A stretch of 64,000 bases of DNA from NCBI GenBank assembly GCA_024529925.1, contig JAFEUB010000894.1:1246501-1310500 (forward strand), written 5' to 3'. The translations under genes and the position numbers were made by a program. The notes beneath the pieces were generated by a model. It did no database searches, was not told where the DNA came from, and saw only the letters and a program-made list of their open reading frames with translations. Of this stretch, positions 33,300-47,254 are shown in pieces (positions within the stretch are counted from its first letter, which is position 1; each line of letters opens with the position of its first letter). This DNA is from Ophthalmolycus amberensis. Taxonomy: Eukaryota; Chordata; Actinopteri; Perciformes; Zoarcidae.

Positions 33300-36200
33300 T
33301 TTTTAAGCCCTTCTAAACGCGTCCCCTCATGTTGCCTTTACTTCCATGTTCACACTCGTTCTGATAGAGATCTGCATAAATGGCTTCCAGGCTGATTCAC
33401 TAAAAGGTGCAGAGCTCCAGGGCTTCATGTGGGGACTTTTCAAATGACTAACGTTCACTGGTGTCACAAAAAGAAACCACGGGTGTGTTTTAAAGGAAAT
33501 GGTTTTCACCCCTTCAGTGTCGCTTCACAGCTCAGGCTGCCATGCGACTGCAGCAGAGAGGGAGTATTTACAAAAGTGTACGTCTTAAGGCATCATCTCC
33601 TGACCTATGAATACAGTGGTTGCAATGTTTCCCCCACCTTTAAAGACATAAACTACTATTATAAAATGGGTCAGTTGGTGGAAACAGATTGAATGGATAT
33701 CTATTTGAGAATGGGGAAGAAGACCAAGAGGGAAGAAACCAGTCACAGCATCGCCCTTTTTTTTACACCTTTAATTTTCTTTGAATAAAGGCAAAGCACA
33801 TTTCAGCATCAAAGAGTACAACTTTCTCTAGACAGTACAACTCAACACAAACCATTGCACAGTTTAAGCACAACATACTGAAATCATACAGCTTTATAAG
33901 AGAATCTATAACCACAAAATAAAAACATCCACAAAGGGGAGCCTACAGCATGTTGGACAGTCACAACTCCCAGACATTCCTTTGAGAGGGTCCTGGCTGG
34001 GCAGGATTCACAACAGCAAAGTGGCACTGTGTTGATTAAATGGCATGGTGTTCCCTGGGTGCCACGAAACAAAAACAATCTTTATTTTTTCTAATAGTGG
34101 TATGTTTTGTCTCTTATAGTCTGCCTCCATGTGAGCAAATCTGAGGGGAACTGGAATGTATCAACAGTCAAAGCTTTCTGCTCAGATGCAGCCGACACCA
34201 GGAGCTCCAGCTCTCTCTAGTGGCCGACTGTAACATCCAGACAGAGGAATGGCAGTACAGAGCTGCAGGGATTTAAAAACTCAGACATCAAACCGCCACA
34301 GCAGGCGGTGATGCCAGGAGAAATATAAGATATCTACGAATGCTGAGACACCAGTCCTGGTGTTACTTTCTGGAGACTTCCTGCCTACTCAAAAGGGAGA
34401 CGATGCAACACAGCGCTACAAGTATCTGCGTTGCTTCAACTTGCACCGCGACAAAGAAGTTGACACATGACAGCTACGAGGGGAAGAGCCTAGAAAACAC
34501 CCAAACTGCACTGAAGTCACAGCAAGACGGAGAGAAAATACTTTTCTGCTATCTCAATACTCTCTCCTATATGGCAATAATAATACTTTAAATATTCCTC
34601 TAACCAAAAATACTAAAGAACACTCAACATCTCTCTAAACATCTTCTTAAATATACAATATAGTGACTTTAAAAAGGTTTTCTTACAGTAAATAAAATAA
34701 ATACTTTAAGAAGTTTAAGCGTAAGACAGGTTGGTTATCACGCAGGTCAAACCAAAAACATGACGTCAATAACAATATGAATGGAGCGACATTCAAATAG
34801 GAGGGGACAAGATAAACGAAGGCTTGGTTTATACAGTGGTTCTTTCATCTGAATCTTGATTTGGCATATAGAATAAGCCATTTTCTTGCGTTACAAAACA
34901 TTTGCGTCCTTTTTTCTTAAAAATACATCGAAGTTTTTGAAGACAGAATCTGATGAGAGGACATTTAAGGGAGCAAACGTTTCCCCAAGTGTTGATTAAG
35001 TGAAGCAGTCATTCACTGGAGATAAGAGCTGTTTTATACGATTACCATTTAGGGACACCTAGATACTGATCGCATCCCTGCTACACTGATTACTGTATGG
35101 TTGTTCATATTGCTGTTTCGTCCTCAAACATTGAGCACAGAAGTAGTTCTGTCGGGGTGACATCAACACCTATAATACTACATTAAACCTCCAGAGTTAT
35201 GTGGCTTTCAAGGACAACGATAAATCAATTATTGTCTCCGAATGGATAAAAACCTGTTGATGAATGTGCAGAAACATGGACAGCTTGATGTGATTGGTTG
35301 ATGATTATGGTAATTAGAGTCTAGTCTTTGTCTAACCAGAGTTGTGCCCACATATATACACCGCTGTGTTTGCTGCTCCTCTATAGCGCCACCATTTCTA
35401 CAAAACAACCCACAAACATGTGAATAATAATGGCCATGTAATTCGATTTAATTATCATCTTAACTTTTAACAATATAAACATTTTGTAGTCTTTCAAAAG
35501 TGTCAATGAGCCAAATTTACAAAACCTTTTAGGAAACAATATCAGCAAAAAGTCTGACACATTTTCCCCCCAAGTCTTAAAATGCTATTTAATCTGTTTA
35601 GTGAAGCATCCAACACACTGATGCACCACAGGCAGAGACATCCTGACTTCTAGTCCCTAGTATGTGCATAACATTCTCCCACATTTCCCATAAGGCAACA
35701 CAATCCCTGACTGTTAAATGTCCATGTTTTTCGTAACGCAGGGCTAGTGTTAAAATTCTCCAAACACAATTCAAGATTACCCCAACAACATCACTATGAC
35801 ATCATCACGGCTATTTTCCATTTTCTCAGACTCTTGTGAAAACGGTTGTAGAACGTCTCGCAGGGTCGTAACACGAGTAAACTCATCCTCACGGTTAAGA
35901 TCGGGGGCGTCCCTTTAACAGCTGGTAACATAGAATTCTCCAGAAATGAACTCGACACCTTTAATATTTTACCACCAAACAAATGACGCAAACGTTTGCC
36001 AGTGGTATAAACATCACAGAATCCTACTGCAGAACCTCTTGAGCACTGACTGCTGTTGACAAACAACCTGAACAGACGCATGACATCACAACAGCTGTCA
36101 CACATACAGGTCAACTCAACCACGTGACAGACTGTATATTCTGGCGTTCTGCTCTGAAGCCGTGAACACGGCGACAACAGAGAGACGCAGATCTCGGCAG

Positions 36201-37227
36201 CGTAGGAACCATTACTGTACGGTCCAATCCCAACGTCGTCTCAAACAGAAGCCACAACGCAACAATCCCACCAATTTACAGAGCATAAAACCCAAACCAG
36301 CTCCTTGTTAGAGATAAAATAAGTATTAACGCAGAACGAGTCAATTAAACAAAAAAATCAAAAATGATTGTGTTCCATCTCTACGAGTCGTTCTGCTTTT
36401 GACATGAAATATGAAATGGCAACCAGGTGAGGGATGATTGTGACTACCGTGCTGAAAGGGGTGCTGGTATCCGTAGCACTGGCCTTCATAATGAAACATT
36501 TAGTAAGCGCCTTACAGCACAACACCAACAAACTGTTCCTGTCCTTTGACAATAAATCATACTGTTACTACTCAATGGTTTGGCTGAGCAGCAGAGGCCT
36601 TCTTCTTTAAAAATGATGAACGGCAGCAAAAACACAGAGAAGACACATGAATGCACGCGGCAGATGGCAAAGGTGAATACAGTCTAAAACAGACACAACA
36701 TTAAGATATAAGAAAACATACCAAATATAAAAACCATCTATGTATAAATAGAAACAATTACAACAAAGAAAATAAAAACTTGAAGTGGGGAGGGGGTGAG
36801 TGACAGGGCTGAGAGCAGTGCATTAAAACTAAAAACACAATCAAGAGGACAATAAAATGTGAACACGCATCGATAGGTACATAGAGGATATCTTGGATAC
36901 AGGCAGAAGTGTACAGCGGACCAACATTTTGGTCAACAGCGTGAATAGATACAAGTTGGTGATAATGGAAATGTTTAACGGTACAGTAACTCACCCTGAA
37001 ACCACTGAATGATTCACAGACACAAACACACTCGACTCTCATACCCAAATGAAATGAAATGTTTTTTTGGAGTTTTCTTTGTTTTTTTCTCTCTGATTTT
37101 GTGTTTTTCGCTCACACAGAAGCACTGCCAGTCTCTCAGAGCTGCGGAGCTACACGGGGCCCCTCGGGTGCTGCCCTCCTCTGTGGTCCTCCTCAGGGCG
37201 AGCCGGTGTTTTTCGGGTCGGGTGGCT
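33300..37227 (-). other. cds2 3'UTR and intergenic DNA
   Basis: No coding exon is seen. A minus-strand AATAAA (plus TTTATT at 34081-34086) about 3.1 kb after the cds2 stop is a candidate end; mammalian CDS2 also has a long 3'UTR. The small open frames in between have no family signature. Confidence 0.4.
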
Positions 37228-40200
37228 CTAGGCGACGGCGTCCTCCAGCGCTGCCAGCAGGCCCTTCTCCGTCAGGTGAGCCTTCAGGGAGTTGAAGATG
37301 GAGAGCTGCTGATCGACACGGAGGGCCAGGAGCTGCTGGATCACCTTGCTGGGGTTTGGGCCCCTGAGAGGAGGGAGAAGATAATCGTACACCCTCTATC
37401 CAAAATGACCTCGACAGAACTGAGCTTTTATTAAATCCCCTCTTCCGAAACATGGATTGAACAATCACAGTTTAGCAACCTAGCCACGCCTGTAAGGAGT
37501 GGATTAAAGAGTGTACGAGTCTGCTCTAACATCGTTACCAAGCCCTACCCGAATACGACAGGAGTTCTCTTTTTATGTCTGAACCGACCCAAGTCTAATC
37601 GGCAGAGCGAACTCTGAGCACCAAGTGAAATGAAGCGCTGTGTGATGGACAGCTGAATTCACACATTCACACAGGATCCACCGACAGATGTGATTTCAAC
37701 GGCCAAAATGAATCGTATCCAGCAAGAAATCTGAAATTAAGGACCTGGTGTTCAAAAAATGACGACTAACTTCGATGATAAAATCTTCCCACGTTACTAC
37801 CATAAACTGCTAATCAACATATTAACATATTCAAGAGTGTCAAGAGTGTTTACCTGATGAAGCTAGCAATGTAGACATTAACAAATGTGGCCATGAGGTA
37901 CTGGCAGTCGAATCGGTCCATAATGCCCCCATGACCCGGGATAGTGTCGGCAAAGTCCTGAAAGGACAAAGAAGAAAATAAAGAAATAATTTATAAAAAC
38001 AGAGTGGAGTCAACAGACATTAACAGATGTCATTTATTAAGTTTTGCAAACACAGTATAGAATATTTCATATCTGATAGACATGAGCAGGGCAACACCAA
38101 GTAGACTACGTGAATACATCTTTGAACAGTGCAATGAGTACCATCAGCAGACTGCAGGTACAGGTGTCCGTCATTCCTACCTTGATCTTAAAGGCTCTTT
38201 TGAAGCCGCTGGCAAAGAATCCACCGAAAGGTCCCACAATGGAGGCAAAGGAGGAGAGAGCAATGCTGTGGATCTGGAACGGGTAGAGACGCACGGTGCT
38301 CTGTGGCGACGAGGAGGAAGTGTTGAAAGCAGTTATCAACAGACTGACTTATAGAAGGGTAACTCCACATCTTTTACCCATTTTATAAGTTTGTTGTTAT
38401 AATATGTGAGCTAAAACGACTAGCTAGGCCCTAACAGAAATAAAAAAAGTTGAATTTTAATTCTTTAACAAAAAAGTTACATATTATAGTATATGTTTCC
38501 ACACGCTTACAGAGTTGCTGTATTATATCAGTCAGGCATGGTCCACCCCTGAAAAGCTGGCAAGGATGCTGCAACAATACACTATGCTATGAAAACATAG
38601 GACTCCTCTGATACTTCGTCACAATTTACTGGATTTTGCAAAATAAATATTTCCTCCCTTCATGTTCCCATTAGTTTGTATGTGACTTGAGGAGCCGTAA
38701 TTGCAAAGAGACACAGTAAAAGCAAAGAGATGGCGGAGAGAGCAGGAGGAGCGAGTCTCACCCATCCGGTGAAGGACTGCAGGATGGCGGGCAGAGTGTA
38801 GACCTGAAGCTGGAAAAGCTCGGATGGCTCACAGTACACCTGGAAACTATTGGAGTCGTTGTTGAATTCCACCGGGCACACGAAGTAGCGGTAGCCGGCC
38901 ATCAGATAGGAGAACTGAGAGGAGAACAAGCTTCAGTTACTCTGCAGTCACATCACTGGCCTGCTCGCTCTTATTTCAGTCAAACAACGACTATAGAAGA
39001 AGAAAAAAGTTTGTTGCGTTGTTACCGTTCTAATATCCAGAGGCAAGATAAATACTTGTTGCATTAGTGATATGTAATTATTGTTAATACAGTCAGAACC
39101 AGACAACGCTGCAGGTGACACCGCTGCACTTTGATTTGTGTGTACACAGGCGTCCTTTTACAGACACAATGGTGAAGTAAATTAGGTTGTTTGACTGTTG
39201 GGGGGAAATGTTTGACTAACACACGAATGAGCAAATTCTTTAGAGGCAAAGCATGAAGTCATTTGTGTCAATGAAAGCCACTAAAAGCTTGATAAACAAG
39301 TAAAAGATCTTTCAGATACATGTTTAAATGACACAGGCAGCCAGTGCAGTGTGCAAACATGTAATCCATTGTCTTTCTGAACTAAACTTCTTCTTCCCTT
39401 TGCTGCAGTGACACTGCACATGTTCTGTTGTCGGACTAATAAAGGAGTATTTTATCTGATCTTTTAGACTTCTTAGGTAATCCAGTGAAAAGGTAATTAC
39501 AATAGTCTAAACCAGAGGTCTTCAATGTTTTTCAGGCCAAGGACCCCCAAACTGATAGAGAGATGGAGCAGGGACCCCCGACTATATATATTGTATAAAA
39601 TTGTGTTTTATATTAAATGGGCCTAGTACCGTGTATACCTCTTCATTGTGCATTCAATACCTAAGCTATTCAAATATACACAGGTTCATATATTCATGTT
39701 TTCATTTTAAACAGGTACAGTGAGTAGGGAGGCCGTGCCACTGCCATATATAAACACACCTTGTCAGCTGATACCAATATCAACATTGTCTGTCAATTGC
39801 ATGATAATCATGCATACAAGATATTCAAATTGATGTTTTCATTTTAAACATAAATGTGGAAACAAAAAATTAGTGATGGCCTATTAGTGCCACTGCCATG
39901 CATAAAGATATTAAAATAATGGACAGATTCATGTTTAGAGAAAAAAATATATATTATCTTTTTTTTTTAAATTATCTAATCAACCAAAACATTTCGAGGA
40001 CCCTAGGGGGTCCGCGGACCCCCTGTTGAAGACCTCTGGTCTAAACAGCTACTAATAAAAACACAAGTCAGTATTTCAGCATCTTTCTGAGCTAAAAAAA
40101 TTCCCCCAAAAAATAAAAAGGAAAATTTAAACCAGAGACTAAAACTACTCCCAAGATTGTGATTTTAGACAAAAGGAATGCCTGGAATTGGTAAAAACTT

Positions 40201-42959
40201 GTTGACGCTGTGATGAAAATCAAAACAGACAAAATGTAGAAATGTCTACAAAGACATGAGATTCAAACCTCACCATAATGCCAAACACAATAGTGGAGAA
40301 CAATCCCCCGATGAATCCCTCCCATGTCTTCTTAGGTGAGAGCTGCAGAGAACACAGTCAAGGTTAATATATCATCACACAATCATCTTTATGTTTCCAT
40401 AACATGAAGTCAATACCCAGACCTCTTAAACACTGGTGATGGTTGACCTAGCCTGGCAATACAACCAAACTGGAGAAGGAAATAACAGTGATACGACTAA
40501 CCTTGATGAGAGGGGTGCGGCCGAAGAAGAAACCAAACATGTAGGCCATGATGTCGTTACAGATCACGCAGGAAATTGGCACGATGAACCTGTTCAGATG
40601 AGAGGAGTGTACATGAGACATGAAACAGGTTTTATGACAACTAAACATGTATGATAGAGTAATACAATGTACTCGCTAATCCTCCTGCAAATCAACATAC
40701 AAAGTTAACAGAATTGGATTCAAACATCATTTTACAGAAAGGAGCCATTTTTCTGTGAGAAAAATAATATATATTTGATATATTATATATGTTTTCTTAC
40801 CAGATCATCCCCTCAAACAGGTTGTGAATGATAAGGTGAGACTGAGTCACCACAATCAGCAGAGTCACATGGGTCCAACCGAACTGTGGGGACAAAACGA
40901 CAAGATTAGCCGAGTGTGTTCACACGAGGATGAGCCTGAAATGAGAGCCGCACTATTGATTTAATGATTGTGTCTTTGTTCTAAATATCTATTGACATGA
41001 CTGGGCAAATAGTAAGAACACAGGGTATTCTGGTAAGACACCACCCAGCGATTACTGTGACGCGACCAGATAACAGCTTGATTAGATCAATAATGTGGTT
41101 GGATAATGTGAGTGGAGGCAGCGTCTCGTCATAAGAACCAGCAGCACTGCTCACTTACAGAGAGGAACATATTGTGGCCATACTCAACCGACGAGCTGTT
41201 GAACTGCCTCTGCTCTGCACTCTCTCCCAGCATCAATATCTTCTTTCAGTATTTCAAAAAAAGCACTTTTTTTATGTCTGGATCTGCTTAATGTTGAAGA
41301 CATGAGATAGTTACGTGGGGTCGGCTCAGTCCATCTGGTTAACACAACCGAAGAGTCGGAACGACCCGAACCCACTTCTCCATACACTTGAGGGCCCGTA
41401 TTCTACGGAGCCCCATCAATAACCCAGTAGCCTTCGAGGCTGGAGCCCAGGAGGAGGCCGGGTGCCACTTACCATGTAGAACTGAAGGCGGTAGTGCTTC
41501 TTCACCAAACTCAGCACAAACATGCAGAAACCTGCAACAACAAGACAAATACTGCGTGAAATACTTAATAAGGGGGAAAATAATCAGGGCTGCAGTGTCT
41601 TGAGAGAAGAGGGAGATTAATTAAAGTCAGAATCCCGGTCGTCTTTGCTCAAACTCGACTAAATTTAGCTTGACCTATTTCAGACAAGTTAATGTGCAGC
41701 GAGTAGGATTGCTGGAGCGTTTTATACCGAACACAAGACTGAGGTGAGGAGAATGCGTGAGACAAAAAAAAGTGCTTATACTGGGAGAAGAGTCAAACCA
41801 GACACACTAAAGTTTTACAAAGACATTTACTCTTTTCCAAGCATCTAAAAAAACTAAATGCCACGTCGTGCCAAAACACTGCAGATTGGAGTATTTTCTG
41901 GGACTTGAAGGTGTGACACCGTTATCTTTAGAGTCCTTCTGTTTAAAGAGGTGTGAGAAAGCCGGGCCCTTCAGTTTCACCTTGAATCACGTAGGCAAGA
42001 GACAGCAAACAGTCAGGGTGCTTCCTTCCTCACCACATCCTGTTTGCAGCTGCAGTAGAACTGAGTTACCGACTGAAAACCTGCAGTACAGGAAGTGGGA
42101 CTTCTCACAGACAGAGTTATTTTTTTTGCAGTTTGGGTCTCAGCGTTTGTACCCATGAGGTAGAGGGCAAAGGAGATGAATCGGTGGTATTTGCTGAGGA
42201 TGCGAAGCGGCTCCTCCCTCTGCACCAGTGTGAAGAAGGAGTCGGTCACGGTCTCTCCGTAGAAGAAGTAGTTCACACACAGCAGGAAGTACCTGTGGGG
42301 TGGAGGACATGCATCACGGGCTGTATGACAGCAGCTGATCACACTCTGCATTCAGTATGCCTGCAGAAAGCCAGTGAGGCCATGTGAGTAAACTCACTGT
42401 ATGACTACAATTGGATGGTCAAATGTTCTGCAAGTCCAAATTACTAACTACGTGCAGAACACTTTAGATTGTTCAGGCTTATGGCATAATGAATGTCAGG
42501 ACTCTGCTATCTATCACACTGTACTGTACTGTACACCACTATTGCACCAGCTCCGATGATTCACAATAGTTTTGCCCTTTTCGTTGATTAGCTTAATAAT
42601 CTACAACCTACTCAAAACGTAATCAGGTCACAAACAAACCTCAGGAAGTCTGCAATAAAATAAACACATGAAACATGCACCATAAGAAAGAAGCCAGTGA
42701 CGATATTTGATGATGTTAACGACACACCTCTATAAAATGTGTGACAGTGTGTGTGTGTGTGTGTGTGTCCTCACCAGCTCAGCGTCCTGAACCAGGGCAG
42801 GTGGTAGGAGTGGTACACGCTGTAGCCGATGGTGATGATCTCCTGGAAGCACTTAATCTGAACAATGAGGACCTGCACAGAGAAGCACTGCGTCACCAGG
42901 GAGGAGACTACTGGAGCATCGCCACGTCTGTGTGTGTGTGTGTGTGTGTGTCTGTGTCT

Positions 42960-43039
<80 letters not shown>

Positions 43040-46000
43040 GTCCCCTACGTCCTGCTGTCCTAGTGACACAAAATGGCTGACGGGCCTATTTTTTGTGAAT
43101 TCCCAGATGACGGGAGCAGAAATCCTGCACGCTATTAAAGAGCTCGAATACTATTAATCCATGAGATTACGTTTTTTCATTTGTGTGGTAAAGTTCAACT
43201 GAACGAGCTGCAGAGACAAATAACTGTACGAACCCTAATACACAGTACAACTCATTGACAAAATGAACTTCCAAGCTTTTGCACCGCACCATCAGCGTTG
43301 TTGGTACTCACGATCATCATAAGCACCATGGGGCCCAGGTAGATGATGAGGAAGAAGAAGGAGATCATGGCGAGTGTGACGATGCCTCGGACCCACCAGT
43401 TCCTCCATCTGAAGGAAACACAGCCAGAGAGGCATTACTGCATACACCCCATAACATTACTGTTAAATAGAGATTAAAATCAATACGGCTACTGTACTCC
43501 ATCCATCCTAAACATGAACCTTTCTGCAAGGAACACAGGTTGAAGAGTTCATTGAGTCACATCTGCTCTTTAAAGGAAACTATGTGTGACGAGGGATTCC
43601 TTTGTATGAATCATGACACCTCCACAGGTGTAGCAGTGATCTAAAATACAGGAAAACCAGGGGCCTGTAGCTCTATGTAGAGAAAGGTAGTGACTCTATA
43701 TATAACAATGTAATTACTCAATGAACAACTCAGACTACAGAACGGTTTCTCAGATAAACGGTGTCAAACTTCCATAATTCCTTTATTCAATGCTGACCTC
43801 AACCCCATGCTTTACAGTCATATACTGTAGAAACAACTTTTATTACAGCAGACAAAACGCAGCAATATGTTGTTGTTTTTTCTCTTCAACAGCGACGGTA
43901 CCTTGAGGAGAGTCCAGACAGGGCCTTGTTCAGAACCTCGGGGGTGTCATCAGCAGGGACCGGCACCACTGGGACTCCTGAGTCCACCTTGGCCTCGCTA
44001 TCCGACGACACATCTTTTTCCACCTTCAGCTCACTGTCTGAACCCTGAGAGGAGAAATAAGACACGGACATTTGGCAAAAGGTATAAAGCTGTAGCGATG
44101 GGACAACAGGTGCAACCACAGAAACACACTAAAATCTAAAATCCAGGCCTTTGAATGCGCCCACTACACCGAGTGTAATGTGTTGGCACGCCTGTCTGAT
44201 ATCCACTGAATTCACAAAACACACATCTTCTGTGTTCTGTGAATTGATGCGTAGTGAAACAAATGTATATGTCATTGAACAAACAGCTGCAGCTTCATCA
44301 TATCAGAATAAAGCAAAACACCAGCAACAGGAGTGCCAGTGTAGGAGTGAGTGTGTGTGTGGGCGGCTAAACGCTGCACCAAATCATCTCCGTCCATATT
44401 GTTGCTCTCCCAGAACCATCTGTTCATTGGCGGAGGCCCGTTCACTACACACTGGTCTCTACCGCTCTATACTACGATCAAAGGACGGCCGTCACCAGGC
44501 GGTGGCGGTTACACGCGGTTACAGCTCGTCTGATGCAAACAGGAGTTTTCTTGAGGTCAGTTTGACGTCTCTGCTGCTGGTGACCAAATTAGGCTCGGAG
44601 GTCTCACCTCACATTCACACAGCAGACGGTCGGCTCACTGTCAGTCTCACACTTTAACTATTATAATTGCTGCTATAGTGATGCTCTCAATGTCGTATAT
44701 ATTGCTCCTTTAAACATCAAATCTATTCAATAGCAATGTTTTCTCTAGCTCACAGCTTTAATTCAGATTGAATACCGAGGATCACATTTTAACAGCTGCA
44801 ACAGTCGGTGTGTGTCCTCTTTTGTCACAGTGTCCCAACACAAAACACTGATTCTCTAACTGGCTCTCTGGATCGACTCGGCTAAATGAAACCAAAACTG
44901 TACATTTTCCACGATTTTGGAAAGGTCCATTGCTTTTCTTCATGCAACACTCTGACAAGACACACCGTCAATAGCTCAACTGAATGCAGAAGAACAAGAA
45001 CACACAGAGGCCCATTCTCCGCCTACCGGTTTCTATGGAGACGACATCCGTCACTCAGGATGCTGGAGTTAAAAATAGGCGCTCGTTTCACATAAAGGCT
45101 CCTCCCCCTTCATTCTTTCAACACCGAGTGTCTCCGTGTTGTTTGTCTCCAATTCATTGGAAAAAAAGCTACATCTGCCAGTTGTGAAAGGAAACATTTA
45201 TGTGTGCTGGGATTATTTAAACGTCTTAACCCAGAGTGTGAGCCCTTTAGAAATACTGCAAAAAAGGAAAAGAGGAGGTTTGTGACTCACCTTCTCAGCT
45301 GTGTTGTGCTGCGAGTTCATCCGACACAAATAATTTAGAGCAACTGTTTTGAAATGTTTTGAATAGCTAAAGACCACACGCGTGTGTTCAGATGCTCATT
45401 TAGAACGAGACTTCCCGAACACACAATGTCTATAATTACAAACAACCAGATGTTGCTCCGCGCACATATTGAGAAATGGGTTTCGCAGCAGAATTTTGAG
45501 GAGTCTTTAATGTTTACATAGATTGATCACACTGTGACTCATTCATAAATCTGTGAACTGATTTTCACTAGTCATTTTACTACCACCATTTATGCAAAAC
45601 ACCATAAACAAAGTACCTTACCTAAGCTGCTGTCCTCCTCATCTCATAGACCAATGTCATTATCTGTAGAGTGGTTCCTCTTAAGCTGATCAACACAAAA
45701 AGGATCATAGTAGGACCAGAATAGATTTAACCTTTATTTTACTTTATCCACACCTTTTACTTGGTATGATCACTTTGTTGCTGGAAGCAGAGTCCACCAG
45801 AACAGCTGTATATGTCCAACAGAAATTAACTTGGTGTGGCATGTGGTCCTCCCTCACCTAAACCACATGACAATTAAATATTCATTTACACATCCATATA
45901 GGACACATAGGTTCCCACATCTGTACTTGCATTTTGACCAGCCTACTCAAAACTACTATTATACCATCACCCTGTACAGTATACCATTCCAGGATCTTGT

Positions 46001-47254
46001 CTTTACGCAGGATTAAGCCAGATATCTGCTTTGGTATTAATTCCACATGTAAAAACGGTTAAAGATTATCTCACAGATGGTTTCAGTCCACATGTAAGGT
46101 TCAAGTGCCTGCTTTTTGAGCTTTACTTCACCAACTACTGGCAAAAAAAATGGTTAGGTCACTTTAAAAAAATACAGGATGGATTTTCCATATTTGTAGA
46201 GACGACAAATTAAATAAACCAGGTCATACTGAAGATATAAATGTCAATTTTTAATTTAAATAATAAAAGAGAGCCATGAGATCCTCTTTAAAACTGTAGG
46301 AATATGACCTAAATAGCACTAAACCGGATTGTGGAAAGTGATTGACCCGACAAGCACTCCGCAACAGAAGCTTCTTTAAGTGCTCACTGTGGGCCTAAAG
46401 ACACACAATAATAAATAACAAAGTCGTGGCACTTTGTGGACTGAGTGTGCTTCATTAGTAAGTCACCATTGGCCTAATATGCCCTAATGTGTGGCTTTGT
46501 TGCGAGAATGTCTGTAATGCTTTCACATCTGCTTCATGCTGCTCTTCAATTATCTGTAATCATAATGTCCATAACCACACCCCTTTGTGGGCTCCGACTA
46601 TTCCCTGGGAAGCAACTTCGATATCCAGAAAATGCCTTGTGTTTACCCCTCAGTTTGAATATAGTTAGTAGTTATAATGTGTTGTTAAGACAGCAGAACG
46701 CCGGAAGCAGTTGTTGTTCAACGCGTCGTAGACCTGACGTCAACACCGTTTATGTGGCTACAAGCATCTTTCCACACATAATTCAAATTGTTTACAATTT
46801 AACTATTGCTTAGCATGACATAAACAACACCAGTTCAAAACACAATTTACAAGCCACTATATATGTCGGCATATATCGTCATGTGATAAAGAGAGCAGAG
46901 TTTATTTCGATACCATTTTAACTTGTGCATTTGGTCTGTTGTTGTCACGACTAAAGCACAGGAAGACCTGCAAGTAGCATCAACCAATCAGCTCTAAAAT
47001 GTGAGTAGTTTGGCGGATGATTTGTATGAAGCCTTTAGGTGACAGTTGTTCTTCTTCTGATACGTGAGCGACGTCAAAATGTCGGATTAAAATCGATGTT
47101 GACATGATTTTTCCTGTAGCTAGCAGGCTAACTAGCGTTAGCATCGCTATCATTTGGTAGGTAGGACGGAGGCTAACGGTACCTTGTCCTCTGACGGTTG
47201 CTGTTGTAAGGGTGGGTCGGTGTCTTTGCCTCCACGGTGCCTCAGCTCTGCCAT
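37228..47254 (-). CDS. cds2: Phosphatidate cytidylyltransferase 2 (CDP-diacylglycerol synthase 2)
   Basis: Exons: 47254-47183, 44044-43902, 43408-43312, 42872-42775, 42292-42153, 41531-41473, 40883-40801, 40589-40502, 40342-40274, 38914-38762, 38300-38181, 37957-37854 and 37363-37228. They sum to 1,362 nt, giving 453 aa (human 445), with every phase consistent. The enzyme makes CDP-diacylglycerol from phosphatidate and CTP in the ER membrane, feeding phosphatidylinositol synthesis. The N-terminus is MAELRHRGG with an acidic cytosolic region and DDTPEVLNKALSGLSSR. About seven to nine hydrophobic segments follow, including YFLLCVNYFFYGETVTD and FIVPISCVICNDIMAYMFG. The CDS signature lies at the exon 11/12 junction: SGFKRAFKIKD, then IPGHGGIMDRFD. 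The choice of CDS2 over CDS1 rests on REEPLRILSKYHRF, ADDTPEVLN and VNVYIASFI. Confidence 0.95.
39513..40038. mobile_element. hAT-type non-autonomous DNA transposon in a cds2 intron
   Basis: The element starts CAGAGGTCTTCAA and ends TTGAAGACCTCTG, a perfect 13-bp terminal inverted repeat, and is flanked on both sides by the 8-bp duplication GTCTAAAC (39505-39512 and 40039-40046). The subterminal ggacccccaaac / ggtccgcggaccccc blocks are also inverted. 526 bp, no transposase, in the intron between cds2 exons 9 and 10. Confidence 0.88.
42747..42768. repeat. (GT)n beside the cds2 exon 4 donor
   Basis: On the transcribed strand this is a (CA)n run starting at intron position +7 after gtgagg. Confidence 0.85.
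42927..43041. repeat. Long (GT)n microsatellite upstream of cds2 exon 4
   Basis: About 115 bp of GT repeat with a few tctg and tgcg interruptions. On the cds2 strand it is (CA)n, ending about 55 nt before the exon 4 acceptor. The open frames through it are artefacts. Confidence 0.9.
45291..45320 (-). other. Candidate alternative first coding exon of cds2
   Basis: On the cds2 strand an ATG at 45320 opens MNSQHNTAEK and ends at AAG with a strong gtgagt donor (45290-45285). It is in phase 0, exactly the phase needed to join exon 2 (GSDSELKVEK). It lies in intron 1, about 1.25 kb upstream of exon 2. Use would replace the 24-residue MAELRHRG.. start with 10 residues. Only the sequence logic supports it; the Kozak context is weak. 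Confidence 0.35.

Noticed and set aside
42741..43157. Cys-Val repeat frames
   Set aside because: Translation of the GT microsatellite beside cds2 exon 4.
37228..47254. cds1 instead of cds2
   Set aside because: SEAKVDSG, ADDTPEVLN, the REEPLRILSKYHRF loop and FVNVYIASFI match CDS2; CDS1 has different residues at these places.
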